Source: CALXOD01 sp964402715 | GTDB lineage: Bacteria; Verrucomicrobiota; Lentisphaeria; Victivallales; Victivallaceae | Reading direction: 5' to 3' | Length of the DNA: 30,945 bases | NCBI GenBank assembly: GCA_964402715.1 | Contig: CAYODJ010000025.1 | Location: 1 to 30,945, forward strand | Part shown: positions 10,166 to 19,551 of the stretch, piece by piece | Numbering within the stretch: the stretch's first letter is position 1 | Layout: every line of letters starts with the position of its first letter | Made by a program: the position numbers and the translations under genes | The notes under the pieces: model-generated | Seen by the model: only the letters and a program-made list of their open reading frames with translations | Database searches by the model: none | What the model was told of the DNA's origin: nothing

Positions 10166-11341
10166 ATGGACGTGTTATCTCGCTGTTTGTTGTATACGGC
10201 GTTCACAGGAATAATTCTGACTCACTGCGGCGGATGCGGAGACGGCAAGCAGAAAAACGTTCCGGAACGTGAAATACGGGTCACAGTGCAGCCTTTGCAA
10301 AAAAGGCTTTTCCGACATCAAATTCCTGTGCAGGGCACCGTGTGGCCGGTTGAATATGCTACCGTGTCAGCGAAAATCAGCGGCACGCTGGAATTACTCA
10401 AGGTCGATGAAGGCGACGCATGCAAAAAAGGGGACGGACTATTTGGCATCGATCGACAGATTCTTAAGAACCAGGTAGCGGTCTGCGAGGATGAAATTAA
10501 AGTCAAACAGGCGGAACTCGAAAGTGCAAAGATCGCGCTTCAAAGCGCAGAAATCCTGGAAGAGAAGGCAGCCGCTGATTACAAAAGATTCCTGTCCCTC
10601 TGGAGTTCCAAAGCCACTAGTAAGAGCGAATTTGAAACCTACGAGACAAATTATAAAAAGGCGGAAACAGACGTCAACAATGCCAAGGCCACCATCCTCA
10701 ATGCCGAGGCAAAACTCAAACAGTCTGAAGGAAACCTTGTCATCGCGAAAAAGAATCTGGATGATTCAATCGCATATGCCCCGTTCGACTGCGTCGTCAC
10801 TGACAAATACGTTGAAGTAAACGAATACGTCACTACGGGACAGAATGTTCTGAGACTGGAAAACCCTCAGAAAAAAGAAGTCGTGGGATATATCAGCGCC
10901 GGTTATTACGATCTGGTGAAAGTTGACACAACACCGGTACAGTTCCTCCTGGACGGAGAATTGAGAGGCAAAGGCGTTATCACTTACAAATCGCCGAGCA
11001 TCGACCCCGAGAGCAGGACATTCAAGTTCAAGGCTTTGGTTCCGACGGATATCACCCTCGTGAGCGGTTCACTGTGTGACCTGAACATCATTCTGACAGA
11101 AAGAGAGTCATACGGACTGCCGTCCGACGCGCTTCTGCTGCGCGCGAACAACCGATATATTGCTTATGTCATTGATGAGAACAAACGCGCCAGAAGCGTC
11201 GACATGACACGCGGCATAGTTGACGGAAAATACTGTGAAATACTTAACGCCGATCATTGCTTGAAAGAACGTTTCGTCGTCACCGGGCAGACGTTTGTCA
11301 ACAATGGATCACTGCTTCATCCGATCAACGAGAAACAGTAG
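10166..11341 (+). CDS. RND efflux periplasmic adaptor (HlyD/AcrA family), probable lipoprotein
   Basis: Membrane fusion proteins link an inner-membrane RND permease to an outer-membrane channel. This 391-aa product has the family layout: an N-terminal hydrophobic segment; a lipoyl-type half domain (VSAKISGTLELLKVDEGDACKKGD); a coiled coil at about residues 95-200; the second lipoyl half (IAYAPFDCVVTDKYVEVNEYV is the boundary); and a beta-barrel and proximal domain. I chose ATG 10166 over the TTG 90 nt upstream because AGGGG sits about 10 nt before it and the product then starts with a signal-like segment. Cys21 (LTHC) or Cys24 (CGGC) could be lipidated, but neither is a clean lipobox. The permease gene follows after 9 nt. 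Confidence 0.88.
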   Translation: MDVLSRCLLYTAFTGIILTHCGGCGDGKQKNVPEREIRVTVQPLQKRLFRHQIPVQGTVWPVEYATVSAKISGTLELLKVDEGDACKKGDGLFGIDRQILKNQVAVCEDEIKVKQAELESAKIALQSAEILEEKAAADYKRFLSLWSSKATSKSEFETYETNYKKAETDVNNAKATILNAEAKLKQSEGNLVIAKKNLDDSIAYAPFDCVVTDKYVEVNEYVTTGQNVLRLENPQKKEVVGYISAGYYDLVKVDTTPVQFLLDGELRGKGVITYKSPSIDPESRTFKFKALVPTDITLVSGSLCDLNIILTERESYGLPSDALLLRANNRYIAYVIDENKRARSVDMTRGIVDGKYCEILNADHCLKERFVVTGQTFVNNGSLLHPINEKQ

Positions 11342-11350
11342 AGGCAGGTG

Positions 11351-14300
11351 ATGTTCCTAAACAGATGGTCAGTCCAACGCCCGATAGCCATGACTGCTTT
11401 CATTATCGTTCTGATAATGATCGGAATCAGTCTCTATCCGAGGCTCAGCGTCGATCTGCTGCCGAACATGGAAGTGCCGATGGTGCTCGTCCGTTGTGAA
11501 TACCAGGGCGCCAGTCCTACAGAAATCGAGGTGGAAATCGTCAAGCGAATCGAGGATGCGGTCTCCTCACTGGACGGAATAAAGCACATCACCAGCATGG
11601 CCGTGGAGGATGAGGCCAGAATTCAGCTGGAGTTCAACATGGGAACCGATGTCGACATAGCCGCCACCGACATCAGGGAGGCGCTCAACCGCATACGTGG
11701 AGACCTCCCTGATGGAGCCGACGAACCCACCATCCGCAAAATAGACACGAACGCCACCACCGTAGCTCAGATTTTCCTGGTGGGTGACCGCACGCAGGAT
11801 GATCTGTATGACTACGCCGATGACGTGATCGCGGATCGCTTTGCATCCGTCCCCGGCGTGGGAGAAGTGCGGGTGTACGGTGCAAATGAGATGCAGGTGC
11901 ATGTTCTTCTTAAGCGTGCGTCACTCACCGCGATGAACCTGTCGATCAATGATGTCGTGACCAAACTCCGCGAAAACAACGTCCGTGAACCGCTCGGGCG
12001 CATTCAAGTCGACAAGGGCGAAAAGAACGTGACATTCGACGGCGATTTCAAGGATTTTGAACAGATAAAATCCTTGGAAATCGGAAAATACAAGAACAGA
12101 CGCGTATATCTCCGCGACGTGGCGGACGTCAAACTGATGAGCCGAGAGGTTCGCAGCAAAGCCTATGTCAACGGGCAGCCTGCGGCCAGGTTCCGCATCG
12201 TGAAGAAAGGGGAAGCGAACGCTCTGGAAGTCATCAAAGGCATCCGGCAACGTTTCAACACGATGATCAGAAACGGGGAGCTGCCGACCGGAATGAAACT
12301 TTTCTGGTTCACCGATTCCGGCTCGTTCATTCAGGCATCCGTGGACGATGCGTGGAGCAGCATAGTCATCGGCATCATTTTAACCGCAGTTCTGCTGTTC
12401 CTGTTTCTGCATGATCTGAGATCAACATTCATTGTCATGGTGTCAATGCCGGTCTCGGTCATCGTGACGTTCGCGGTCATGGCATGGTTCGAATATTCGT
12501 TCAACATCATGACATTGCTGTCGCTGGGATGCTCGGTCGGTGTTCTGGTGACCAATTCCATCGTTGTCATTGAAAATATCTTCAAGCATCTTGATCGCGG
12601 CGAATCGCTCAAAACCGCGGCCGAACACGGCACCGGTCAGGTTGCCGTCGCCGTCTCGGCCAGTGCGCTGACCAATGTCGTGGTCTTTGTGCCAGTCATG
12701 ATGATGAGCACGCGCATCGGAAGCATGATGATACCATTCGCCGGCGTTATGGTCGGAGCCACGCTTGTGTCCCTGTTCATTAGTTTTTCGCTGACGCCGA
12801 TCCTCGCCTGTGTTTTGCTTAAACGGAGCAGGAAAAACTCTGAGAATACCGGAGAAGCGTCATTCCTGCAACGTTTATTCACCCCGTGGGATGTCGCCTA
12901 CAACTGGACAAGCCGGCAATTCAACCGGAGCATCGAGTGGACTGCTCACCACCCTAAGAAATTGCTCGCCGCCGTATTATTAGCCTCCATCTCCGTCGTC
13001 CTGTTTGTCGTTCCGAACGTGGGATTATCTTTCTTGCCGTTCTGTGACCAAGGCGAGATCCGCATCAAATTCGAATTTCCCACCAACTACAACCTCGAAA
13101 CCACCAACAGGCTTATCTTGGAAGCCGCAGATCATTTAAGAAAGTTCGATTTCATTCGCGGCATGTCCATATCCGTAGGCGATTCGGACGGCGGCGGCGG
13201 GCAGGTCAGTTCGGCAGTATACATGGGTCAAATCACATTGCGCACCACCGATAAATTTGAACGGAGATATTCCATTGACGATCTGCAGGACATGGTGAGG
13301 AAAGAGCTCGCGTATCTGGACAATTGCCGCATCACATTGTCGATTCCCCCGACTTTCGGAAGCAACGGAGCGGAAATCCGCTGCGTGATGAACGGCATCG
13401 ACTTGGATGTCCTTGAAAATGCGGAGATGCAAATCATGGGGACGCTGCCGATGCGCGGTATAACCCGTGACCTGGATTCAAGCCGGCGCGAACGCAAACC
13501 GAACATCAATATCACGCCCAGGCGGACCGTACTCCAAAACATGGACATGTCCGCCAACGAATTGTATGAATACCTGCTCGGCACGCTTGACGGCATTGAG
13601 GTAGGAGACTTTCGCAGCGGCGCCCGCACATTTGACATCAGAGTGAAAAACACAAAGGAATACGGCGAAGGACAGCTACGACAGGTCGCGCCTGCCATCA
13701 AGAACAACACCCCGCTCAGCACTGAAGCCTTGGCCGAGATACATGAGGACACGCGTCCGGTGGTGATTAACCGTTATGATAAAATACGAACAATGTGGCT
13801 GTATGCGAACACAGCTCCGGGCATGGCTCTCGGCACGGTCTCGTCGGAAATCGCAAAAACAGCCTCGGCGGCTCTGCCTCCGGGGTACGGTGTCCGCATG
13901 AGCGGCAATGTTGAATTTATGAACGAAACCGCCACGGAGTTCATAAAAGTAATCTTTCTCGCCGCCGTTCTGACCTATCTACTGATTGCCGCTATCATGG
14001 AATCATGGACGCGCCCGTTGCTTATAATGTTCACTGTCCCTCTCGGATTTCTCGGGATGTACGCGACATTGTGGCTGTCGAACATGTCCATGTCAATGAT
14101 GGGATTGCTCGGCGGCGTGATGATGATCGGAATCGTGGTTAACAACGCTATCCTGATTATGGATGAATGCGCCGTCTTGGTGCAAGCCGGTGTCACGACT
14201 CACAAGGCGATGCTGCTGGCGACCCAATCGAAGTTCCGTCCGATTGTGATGACAAGCATCGCGTCTGTCGCCGGAATGTTGCCGATGGCGCTCGGTTCCG

Positions 14301-14485
14301 GTCTGGGGTCGGAACTACGATCCAGCTGCGGCATGGGGGTGGTCGGCGGACTGTCCATAGCGTCCCTCTTGACGCTCTATGTAATTCCGGCGTTGTACTT
14401 CACAGTTGTCCATGACACGGCGCAGACACGCAAACGCCATACGCTGCTGTCTCTCTGCGCTCGCCTGTTGCAGAATCATCGGTAG
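11351..14485 (+). CDS. RND efflux permease (AcrB/HAE1-like) with altered proton-relay residues
   Basis: This 1,044-aa inner-membrane pump has the usual length and topology. It has an N-terminal TM1 (RPIAMTAFIIVLIMIGISLYP), large periplasmic loops (EYQGASPTEIE, DIREALNRIRGDLP), TM2-6, a second half starting HHPKKLLAAVLL, and TM8-12. The start is ATG 11351; AGAGG sits six nt before it, and a GTG one codon upstream is the alternative. In TM4 the family's Asp-Asp pair is replaced by Thr401-Asn402 (VLVTNSIVVIENI). In TM10 the usual Lys is Asn931 (IVVNNAILIMDE). It may use other residues for coupling or belong to a subfamily with this pattern. It is translated with the adaptor gene. No outer-membrane factor gene is nearby. 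Confidence 0.93.
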   Translation: MFLNRWSVQRPIAMTAFIIVLIMIGISLYPRLSVDLLPNMEVPMVLVRCEYQGASPTEIEVEIVKRIEDAVSSLDGIKHITSMAVEDEARIQLEFNMGTDVDIAATDIREALNRIRGDLPDGADEPTIRKIDTNATTVAQIFLVGDRTQDDLYDYADDVIADRFASVPGVGEVRVYGANEMQVHVLLKRASLTAMNLSINDVVTKLRENNVREPLGRIQVDKGEKNVTFDGDFKDFEQIKSLEIGKYKNRRVYLRDVADVKLMSREVRSKAYVNGQPAARFRIVKKGEANALEVIKGIRQRFNTMIRNGELPTGMKLFWFTDSGSFIQASVDDAWSSIVIGIILTAVLLFLFLHDLRSTFIVMVSMPVSVIVTFAVMAWFEYSFNIMTLLSLGCSVGVLVTNSIVVIENIFKHLDRGESLKTAAEHGTGQVAVAVSASALTNVVVFVPVMMMSTRIGSMMIPFAGVMVGATLVSLFISFSLTPILACVLLKRSRKNSENTGEASFLQRLFTPWDVAYNWTSRQFNRSIEWTAHHPKKLLAAVLLASISVVLFVVPNVGLSFLPFCDQGEIRIKFEFPTNYNLETTNRLILEAADHLRKFDFIRGMSISVGDSDGGGGQVSSAVYMGQITLRTTDKFERRYSIDDLQDMVRKELAYLDNCRITLSIPPTFGSNGAEIRCVMNGIDLDVLENAEMQIMGTLPMRGITRDLDSSRRERKPNINITPRRTVLQNMDMSANELYEYLLGTLDGIEVGDFRSGARTFDIRVKNTKEYGEGQLRQVAPAIKNNTPLSTEALAEIHEDTRPVVINRYDKIRTMWLYANTAPGMALGTVSSEIAKTASAALPPGYGVRMSGNVEFMNETATEFIKVIFLAAVLTYLLIAAIMESWTRPLLIMFTVPLGFLGMYATLWLSNMSMSMMGLLGGVMMIGIVVNNAILIMDECAVLVQAGVTTHKAMLLATQSKFRPIVMTSIASVAGMLPMALGSGLGSELRSSCGMGVVGGLSIASLLTLYVIPALYFTVVHDTAQTRKRHTLLSLCARLLQNHR

Positions 14486-14963
14486 ACGGATCCGTTCCGA
14501 CCGCCCGTACGAGTCATCGCATGAATATACGCCATCGGCTCATGCGAATCACGCGGCGAGCATGCCATATAGCCTGCGGTGCCGTCGAGACATATGTCAC
14601 CCCGAGACAACGTCCGGCATTCGCGCATTTTTTGAAAAGTGTGGAATCTGAAACAAAAATGCGGAGCGAAAAATGACACAACTCGGAAACACCTGATCTC
14701 GACCCGGCGTTGTTTCTCCGCAGTTCGTAAAGGCACCTCTGTGGACATCAAGTTGCAACGGCACTCCGCGTCAAATATGCGCAAACAAAAAAACGGACGC
14801 TGCGATGACCCACAATCGATGGACAGTCGCAGCGCACGGCCTCCCCTGAGGTGTCGACAAAATAAGGGAAAATGCGCGGCAAACGCGGCGCCAGCTTCAT
14901 CACAAGACCATCACGGCGGCGCACCGATGTCCGACGGAAGCTTGATGACTGCGTGACCCGATG
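14486..14963. other. Intergenic stretch without a convincing gene
   Basis: This gap separates the convergent RND operon and the secreted-protein gene. An 8-bp stem (14517-14524 with 14540-14547, 15-nt loop) starts 31 nt after the permease stop, and a 7-bp stem pairs 14799-14805 with 14827-14833. Neither has a T-run. The ORFs here look random. Confidence 0.6.
14517..14547 (+). terminator. Hairpin after the RND operon
   Basis: TCGCATGA pairs with TCATGCGA across a 15-nt loop, 31 nt past the permease stop. No T-tract follows, so this may be a transcript-end hairpin or a Rho-assisted site. Confidence 0.3.
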
Positions 14964-15905
14964 CTACTTCACCACGACATACACCGTAAATGTCTTCCCT
15001 CCGCACTGGAATACGACGGAAGTCTCGCCCGGGGCCAACGCCTTCAGTTCAATCTCTGACTTGTCATATCGGAACGGCATTATGCCATCGGTGTCATGCT
15101 CCAATTTCACACGGCATATCGCCGCATCATATTGACTGACACTCCAATACTTATTGCTCGCACCATTCTCGCCAAGTTCAAATTCGATTTCAGAGCCAGG
15201 CGTCATCGACGCTCGCAACTCAGTCTTGTTCGGCAGAGCGCCGAACGCATAATACTTGTCATGAATCAACGGAGGCAGAGCGGCGACTTTCGCCGTCTTC
15301 TTTAACGAGCTAACTGCGGAATCCACCGCATCATCAAAAGACTTCGCGGATTGCAAAGCCGTCCGGGGCGGATACGACGTCTTGAATTCAGCATCTACGT
15401 CTTCAAATACCGCTTTCGCTCCGGAATGGGCGGAAAGGAAAATGCGAACGAATTTGACCTTCGGATCCGTCAGGCTAAAATAGTTCTTGGTTTCACGATC
15501 AGTAGGAATTAAGCTGTATGTCTTACTCTGTCCGGCGTTATTCAACTGTTTACGGGACTGGTCATATGCCCAAAATCCTACCGTCGCCTTCCCTGTGCCA
15601 CGCAACGCGACCTCCAATTTCAAGGTCTTGCCGGCAACAGCATATAAATCCGAATAAACCGTTTTGGATTCTTTTCCCGTTGATACGATTTCCAAACCGA
15701 ACTCATCCCAGTCTCTGCTTGCAACTACGCGGGTTCGCCCGGGCGATTTGTCGGATGTCCATCCCGGTGCGATGGCGGCGCCAACGGAACCGCCGCGGAA
15801 GTCGCCGTTAACGTCTACATCCACGTCCCCCGCAGCACACGCCACGCCGACAGCTCCAATAGCAGAAATGCAGACCGAGATAACCTTTCCCCAATGGAAC
15901 ACCAT
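14964..15905 (-). CDS. Secreted protein of unknown function, CBM-like N-terminal half
   Basis: The 313-aa product starts at ATG 15905 with GGGAGGAT about 7 nt upstream; the frame is open further but those codons lack support. It has a signal peptide (hydrophobic VISVCISAIGAVGVA, likely cut after ACA at residue ~25). The mature N-terminal half (NGDFRGGSV, GLEIVSTG, KTLKLEVALRGTGKATVGFWAYD) resembles beta-sandwich carbohydrate-binding modules. The C-terminal ~80 residues (PGSEIEFELGENGASNKYW, LKALAPGETSVVFQC) look like a second beta-sandwich domain, perhaps Ig-like or chagasin-like. No catalytic motif is apparent. It is monocistronic by spacing. Function is unknown; binding of polysaccharide or protein outside the cytoplasm is inference. 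Confidence 0.75.
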   Translation of the reverse strand: MVFHWGKVISVCISAIGAVGVACAAGDVDVDVNGDFRGGSVGAAIAPGWTSDKSPGRTRVVASRDWDEFGLEIVSTGKESKTVYSDLYAVAGKTLKLEVALRGTGKATVGFWAYDQSRKQLNNAGQSKTYSLIPTDRETKNYFSLTDPKVKFVRIFLSAHSGAKAVFEDVDAEFKTSYPPRTALQSAKSFDDAVDSAVSSLKKTAKVAALPPLIHDKYYAFGALPNKTELRASMTPGSEIEFELGENGASNKYWSVSQYDAAICRVKLEHDTDGIMPFRYDKSEIELKALAPGETSVVFQCGGKTFTVYVVVK

Positions 15906-16528
15906 GCTAGGATCCTCCCTGTAACTGACAATGCCGATCAACCGCCGCAAATTCATGCGGAATTTCTTACTTGAGAAGCGCATCTGCCCCTTGCCGCATG
16001 AAAGACCACCCCCCAAAGCCGGCACGCATGCAGATCCGGCGTAAAATTGGCATGGATTTGACGTTTTGTCAAACCGAGAAAGAATTTTCTTCCGATGAAT
16101 CCGCGTCCAGACCGTCAGCCATGTTGTGGCTGAAACATCCGCGAAACTGTGGGAGATGAAACCGGGACGGCGGGATGCATCGGATTCCAACGGGAAAGCC
16201 GACTCCATGAATCCGCCGTACCGAGCGGCCGTCTCCGCAGATCGGGGGTTTCACCGGAGGATCCGCATCACAGACAGATGAGGAACGGATTAATAATTGC
16301 AACGTCGTCGTTTGACGTAATGTGCGCAAGATCTTCACGGACTCTTAAACGCGCCGGAGCGCAGCGGAAGACCGTCCGCATGCCGGACACCGTGGACGAA
16401 AAGACACGAACCATCCGGACGGACAGTCGACTCCGCGACTACGGAAAAGAGAATGCTGAAATCGGACGGGCACACCCACCGTTTTGTCTGTCCGCGTTGC
16501 CGGCACATGCGTCCGCTCACGTAGTCAA
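15906..16528. other. Intergenic stretch, no gene seen
   Basis: This 620-bp gap lies between two minus-strand genes. It should hold the promoter of the secreted-protein gene, but I found no clear -35/-10 pair. The ORFs crossing it look random. Confidence 0.55.
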
Positions 16529-17095
16529 TCAAAAAAGACTCGTAGCCGACGGATTGAAATATTTGTAATTCTGCTTCGCGTATTTCTGAAGCCCCTGCGC
16601 GGTGACCTGATCAAACGGATACTTTATGACCACCCAGCTCTCCTCGTCGCTGTCCAGCGGCTGCGGATTGAAAGTGCACTGGAAATATTTATCAATCAAC
16701 ATCGCCACCGGATCGTCACGGAATTGCAGGGACATCATGGTCCATATACGGCTTCCTCGTTCATCCAGCTGCAACGCCAGGTCGTAACAGTCGGGTCGAT
16801 CGGTACGCGGAATCAGTTTGATGTCCTTGATCTGCTTGGAACTGAAGAACTGATTAGTGTTGATCCACAATTTTTTACCATCGAATGTGGATATCTCCGC
16901 CTCCAAGTCACCGGCACGCGGATACTTCACCACCTGATACAACGACATGACATACTTCGGCTGATATTCTTCTCCGAACGCGCTCTTGGTCGGAGTCATG
17001 GCATCCTCCCAAGCCTCCTTGAACTCGTCACAGCCATTCATGAGCGGCAGCGTTGCAAGTGCGATGAGGCAACAGAGCAATCCCCGATACTTCAT
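16529..17095 (-). CDS. Lipoprotein, possibly SecD P1-head-like
   Basis: The 188-aa product starts at ATG 17095, with GAGGGAG about 5 nt upstream. It begins with a type II signal peptide and a good lipobox (LMNGC, Cys22), so it should be lipid-anchored in the envelope. The rest is soluble. The stretch from about residue 65 to 150 (STFDGKKLWINTNQFFSS, then DLALQLDERGSRIW and AMLIDKYF) resembles the P1 head subdomain of SecDF, in which a strand of the form LxLDxxGxxxW/F precedes a small alpha/beta unit. That resemblance is recalled and uncertain. The gene has its own promoter and no operon partner. Confidence 0.75.
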   Translation of the reverse strand: MKYRGLLCCLIALATLPLMNGCDEFKEAWEDAMTPTKSAFGEEYQPKYVMSLYQVVKYPRAGDLEAEISTFDGKKLWINTNQFFSSKQIKDIKLIPRTDRPDCYDLALQLDERGSRIWTMMSLQFRDDPVAMLIDKYFQCTFNPQPLDSDEESWVVIKYPFDQVTAQGLQKYAKQNYKYFNPSATSLF

Positions 17096-17654
17096 ACGAG
17101 CTCCCTCTGTGTTAGAAGACGCAGCGACGACTCACCAATATAACCGCAAACCCGGGAAATAGCAACTATCCCGCATGAATTAGGGGGTGTTTATACCGAA
17201 TTCGCCATGCGTCATGAATCTGTCCGCGCGATCACACGGAACAGGTCAATTGCTCTCCGTTGTCCGTTCCCCCCGATGGCAGATCGGTCGCAGTTCGAAC
17301 ACATCGGTCTCGATAAACGGCGGACTCACAAACCGGATGACCGCGAATTCCGAATCTGCGTGATCTGCACAGGCGTAATCGTCCCGCGTTCCGCCGTGTC
17401 GAAATGGAATTCGAAACTTGACGAAACCGACCGATGGATGTATTCTTCACGTCCGGCGGGAGGATTGTGCAATTCTCATTACGGCATGGGAACCGACTCC
17501 GGACTAAAAATCACTGGACGCGGTCACTGCGGCGCCCGCCGCCGGCGCGGCGCTGATCAGTGACTGCATTGACGGCGCGGCATCGCAAGATTAATTGACG
17601 CAAACAGACGTCATTCACGACGGTGTCCTAACTGCGGAGCAATGAACGAAACTT
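17096..17654. other. Divergent intergenic region
   Basis: This holds the lipoprotein promoter on its left side. No promoter or ribosome binding site for aroE is clear on its right; a TTGACG at about 17597 lacks a matching -10. No RNA gene was recognised. Confidence 0.5.
17137..17165 (-). promoter_or_regulatory. Promoter of the lipoprotein gene
   Basis: On the minus strand, TTGCTA (17165-17160), a 17-bp spacer and TATATT (17142-17137) form a good sigma-70-type promoter about 42 bp upstream of the ATG at 17095. It resembles the alaS promoter. Confidence 0.6.
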
Positions 17655-18527
17655 ATGGATCTGGATTCCATTGCAGGATGTCGATATCTGGTCATCGGCG
17701 ACCCGGTCGAACACAGTCTTTCACCGGAAATGCAGAATGTCGGATTTGCCGAACTGGGGATGAAATGCCGCTATGGCAAACTGCAGGTGAAGGAACATGA
17801 ACTTCCAGACTTTGCAGAGTACGCGATCAAGCATCTGGACGGATTCAATGTGACCGTTCCTCATAAGACGCACATCCTGTCCTGCCTTTCCGAGATGTCA
17901 AGAACGGCGAAACTCGCAAAAAGCGTCAACACCGTATGCTGCCGGCACGGTGCGCTGTACGGCGACTCCACAGATGGCTACGGATTGGAACAGGCGCTCC
18001 GCGAAGCATTCGCCGTGGAGCCTCCGTCGCTGAACATGTTGTTCCTAGGAGCCGGCGGCATGGCCCGATCAACCGCTTTCCATTTTGCCGTCCGAGGCGC
18101 TCGTTCGATTTTTTTTGCAAACCGAACTCTAAAGCCGGCGGTGCTGCTGCAGAGTGAAATTGCGGCGGCTTTCCCTCATATCCGAACTGCGGCCGTATCC
18201 CTGACTGACAGAACTGCGGTGATGGAACTGCTGCGGCGGTCTCAGGTCGCGGTTCAGGCGACCAGTCTCGGCTTACGTCTGGATGATCCGTCGCCGATAC
18301 CGTCCGAATGGCTGACATGCAATCCGCGTCTGTGCTGTTTCGACGCAATTTATCGGCGAACACGGTTCCTGCGCGAGGCCGCACTCCTGGGGCTGCCGAC
18401 GGCGGACGGACGAGGCATGTTGCTGCATCAAGGAGCCAGATCCCTGGAAATCTGGACGGGACGCACCGCACCTCTGGAATCGATGCGGAGCATATTAGAG
18501 CGGAGCTTGGAAGAATGCCGGGGCTGA
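17655..18527 (+). CDS. aroE: Shikimate dehydrogenase
   Basis: This enzyme reduces 3-dehydroshikimate to shikimate with NADPH in aromatic amino acid synthesis. The 290-aa product has the shikimate-binding motif HSLSPEMQN (Ser21, Ser23), NVTVPHK with catalytic Lys71, Asn92 and Asp107 (STDGYG), the Rossmann loop GAGGMAR (132-138), and the terminal GMLLHQGA with Gln259. Length is normal. The ATG at 17655 gives the expected N-terminus, but GGAG lies 16 nt upstream, which is too far; an out-of-frame ATG at 17642 is closer to it. Its last 13 nt overlap the start of the prepilin peptidase gene, so the two are probably translated together. Confidence 0.93.
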   Translation: MDLDSIAGCRYLVIGDPVEHSLSPEMQNVGFAELGMKCRYGKLQVKEHELPDFAEYAIKHLDGFNVTVPHKTHILSCLSEMSRTAKLAKSVNTVCCRHGALYGDSTDGYGLEQALREAFAVEPPSLNMLFLGAGGMARSTAFHFAVRGARSIFFANRTLKPAVLLQSEIAAAFPHIRTAAVSLTDRTAVMELLRRSQVAVQATSLGLRLDDPSPIPSEWLTCNPRLCCFDAIYRRTRFLREAALLGLPTADGRGMLLHQGARSLEIWTGRTAPLESMRSILERSLEECRG

Positions 18528-19402
18528 CCTGTGGACTTTACGACTGGTGGATTCGCGCCGGCGTCTACGACCCCGGGTGGATTCGGTGGTTCTGGCTGTT
18601 CGCCGTTTTCCTTTTAGGAAGCTGTCTTGGCAGTTTCCTCAATGTCTGCATCTGGAGACTCCCAAGGGGTGAATCAATTGTCACAACCCCGTCGCACTGT
18701 CCCAACTGCGGCACCCCGATCCGCTGGTACGACAATATCCCGTTGTACAGCTATCTGCGTCTGCGCGGCAGATGCAGACACTGCGGAATGGCGATTTCCC
18801 CTCGTTATCTGATCATCGAAGCCTTGACCGGACTGCTGTTCAGTTGCATGCTGGCGGTGGTTGGCTATTGCGAGCAGCCTCCGGGAAAATTGCTGTTGTA
18901 TTACCCCATGCTGATGCTGATCATCACCACCGCCGCAATCGACTGGCGCAATAGAATCATACCGGATTTGACGACTTATCCGGCAATGCTCTGCGGAGTT
19001 ATCGTCTCGACGGCGCTGCCGTCGGCCTGGGGAATGAAGAGTTGCTGGCATGCCATGGGCTGGTCGCTTGCATCCATGCTGACGTCAGGCGCGTTCCTCG
19101 GTGGCTTCGCGTGGATCGGACACAGAATCGCACGGAAGGAAATCATAGGGACGGGAGACGTCAAGTATTTGATGGCTGCCGGATCACTGCTGGGCATATA
19201 CGGAGCGTTCTTTTCACTGCTGTTCGGCGCTCTGTCGGGCGCGATGTACGGAGTGACGCTGGCGCTGCGCCGGAAACGAAAACTGACGGCAGTCATGATT
19301 CCGTTCGGACCATTTCTGGCGATCGGATCGTTGCTCTGGATGACTTGCGGCGAACGTCTGTGTCTGATATATTTGCGCTGGCTGGACGCATATTGTAAAT
19401 GA
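18515..19402 (+). CDS. pilD: Prepilin peptidase / N-methyltransferase (family A24)
   Basis: This inner-membrane aspartic protease cuts the leader peptide from type IV pilin-like proteins and usually methylates the new N-terminus. The 295-aa product has a first hydrophobic segment (FWLFAVFLLGSCLGSFLNV), the N-terminal domain with two CxxC pairs (Cys62/65 and Cys87/90), and several further membrane segments. The catalytic aspartates are Asp143 (AIDWRNRIIPD) and Asp215 (GTGDVKYLMAAG). ATG 18515 starts inside the end of aroE (13-nt overlap) after GGAAG; a longer upstream frame is shadow coding of aroE. No pilin or secretion genes lie in the window, so its substrates are elsewhere. It could equally be named gspO. 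Confidence 0.92.
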   Translation: MPGLTCGLYDWWIRAGVYDPGWIRWFWLFAVFLLGSCLGSFLNVCIWRLPRGESIVTTPSHCPNCGTPIRWYDNIPLYSYLRLRGRCRHCGMAISPRYLIIEALTGLLFSCMLAVVGYCEQPPGKLLLYYPMLMLIITTAAIDWRNRIIPDLTTYPAMLCGVIVSTALPSAWGMKSCWHAMGWSLASMLTSGAFLGGFAWIGHRIARKEIIGTGDVKYLMAAGSLLGIYGAFFSLLFGALSGAMYGVTLALRRKRKLTAVMIPFGPFLAIGSLLWMTCGERLCLIYLRWLDAYCK

Positions 19403-19551
19403 AGCACTATCTGAACGCCGCCCCCTCGCCGCGACCGGCGCAGCGAGTTTGTTCCGGTCTGCCGTGCATCACGCGGCCTGCACCAAATTGCCGGCAAGAG
19501 ACATTCCGCGCCGTGCGCTGTAATTGTCAATATCTTGAGGAAACATGATTT

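Noticed and set aside
17290..17310. GTTCGAAC sequence resembling a tRNA T-loop
   Set aside because: No acceptor, D-arm or anticodon-arm pairing could be found around it.
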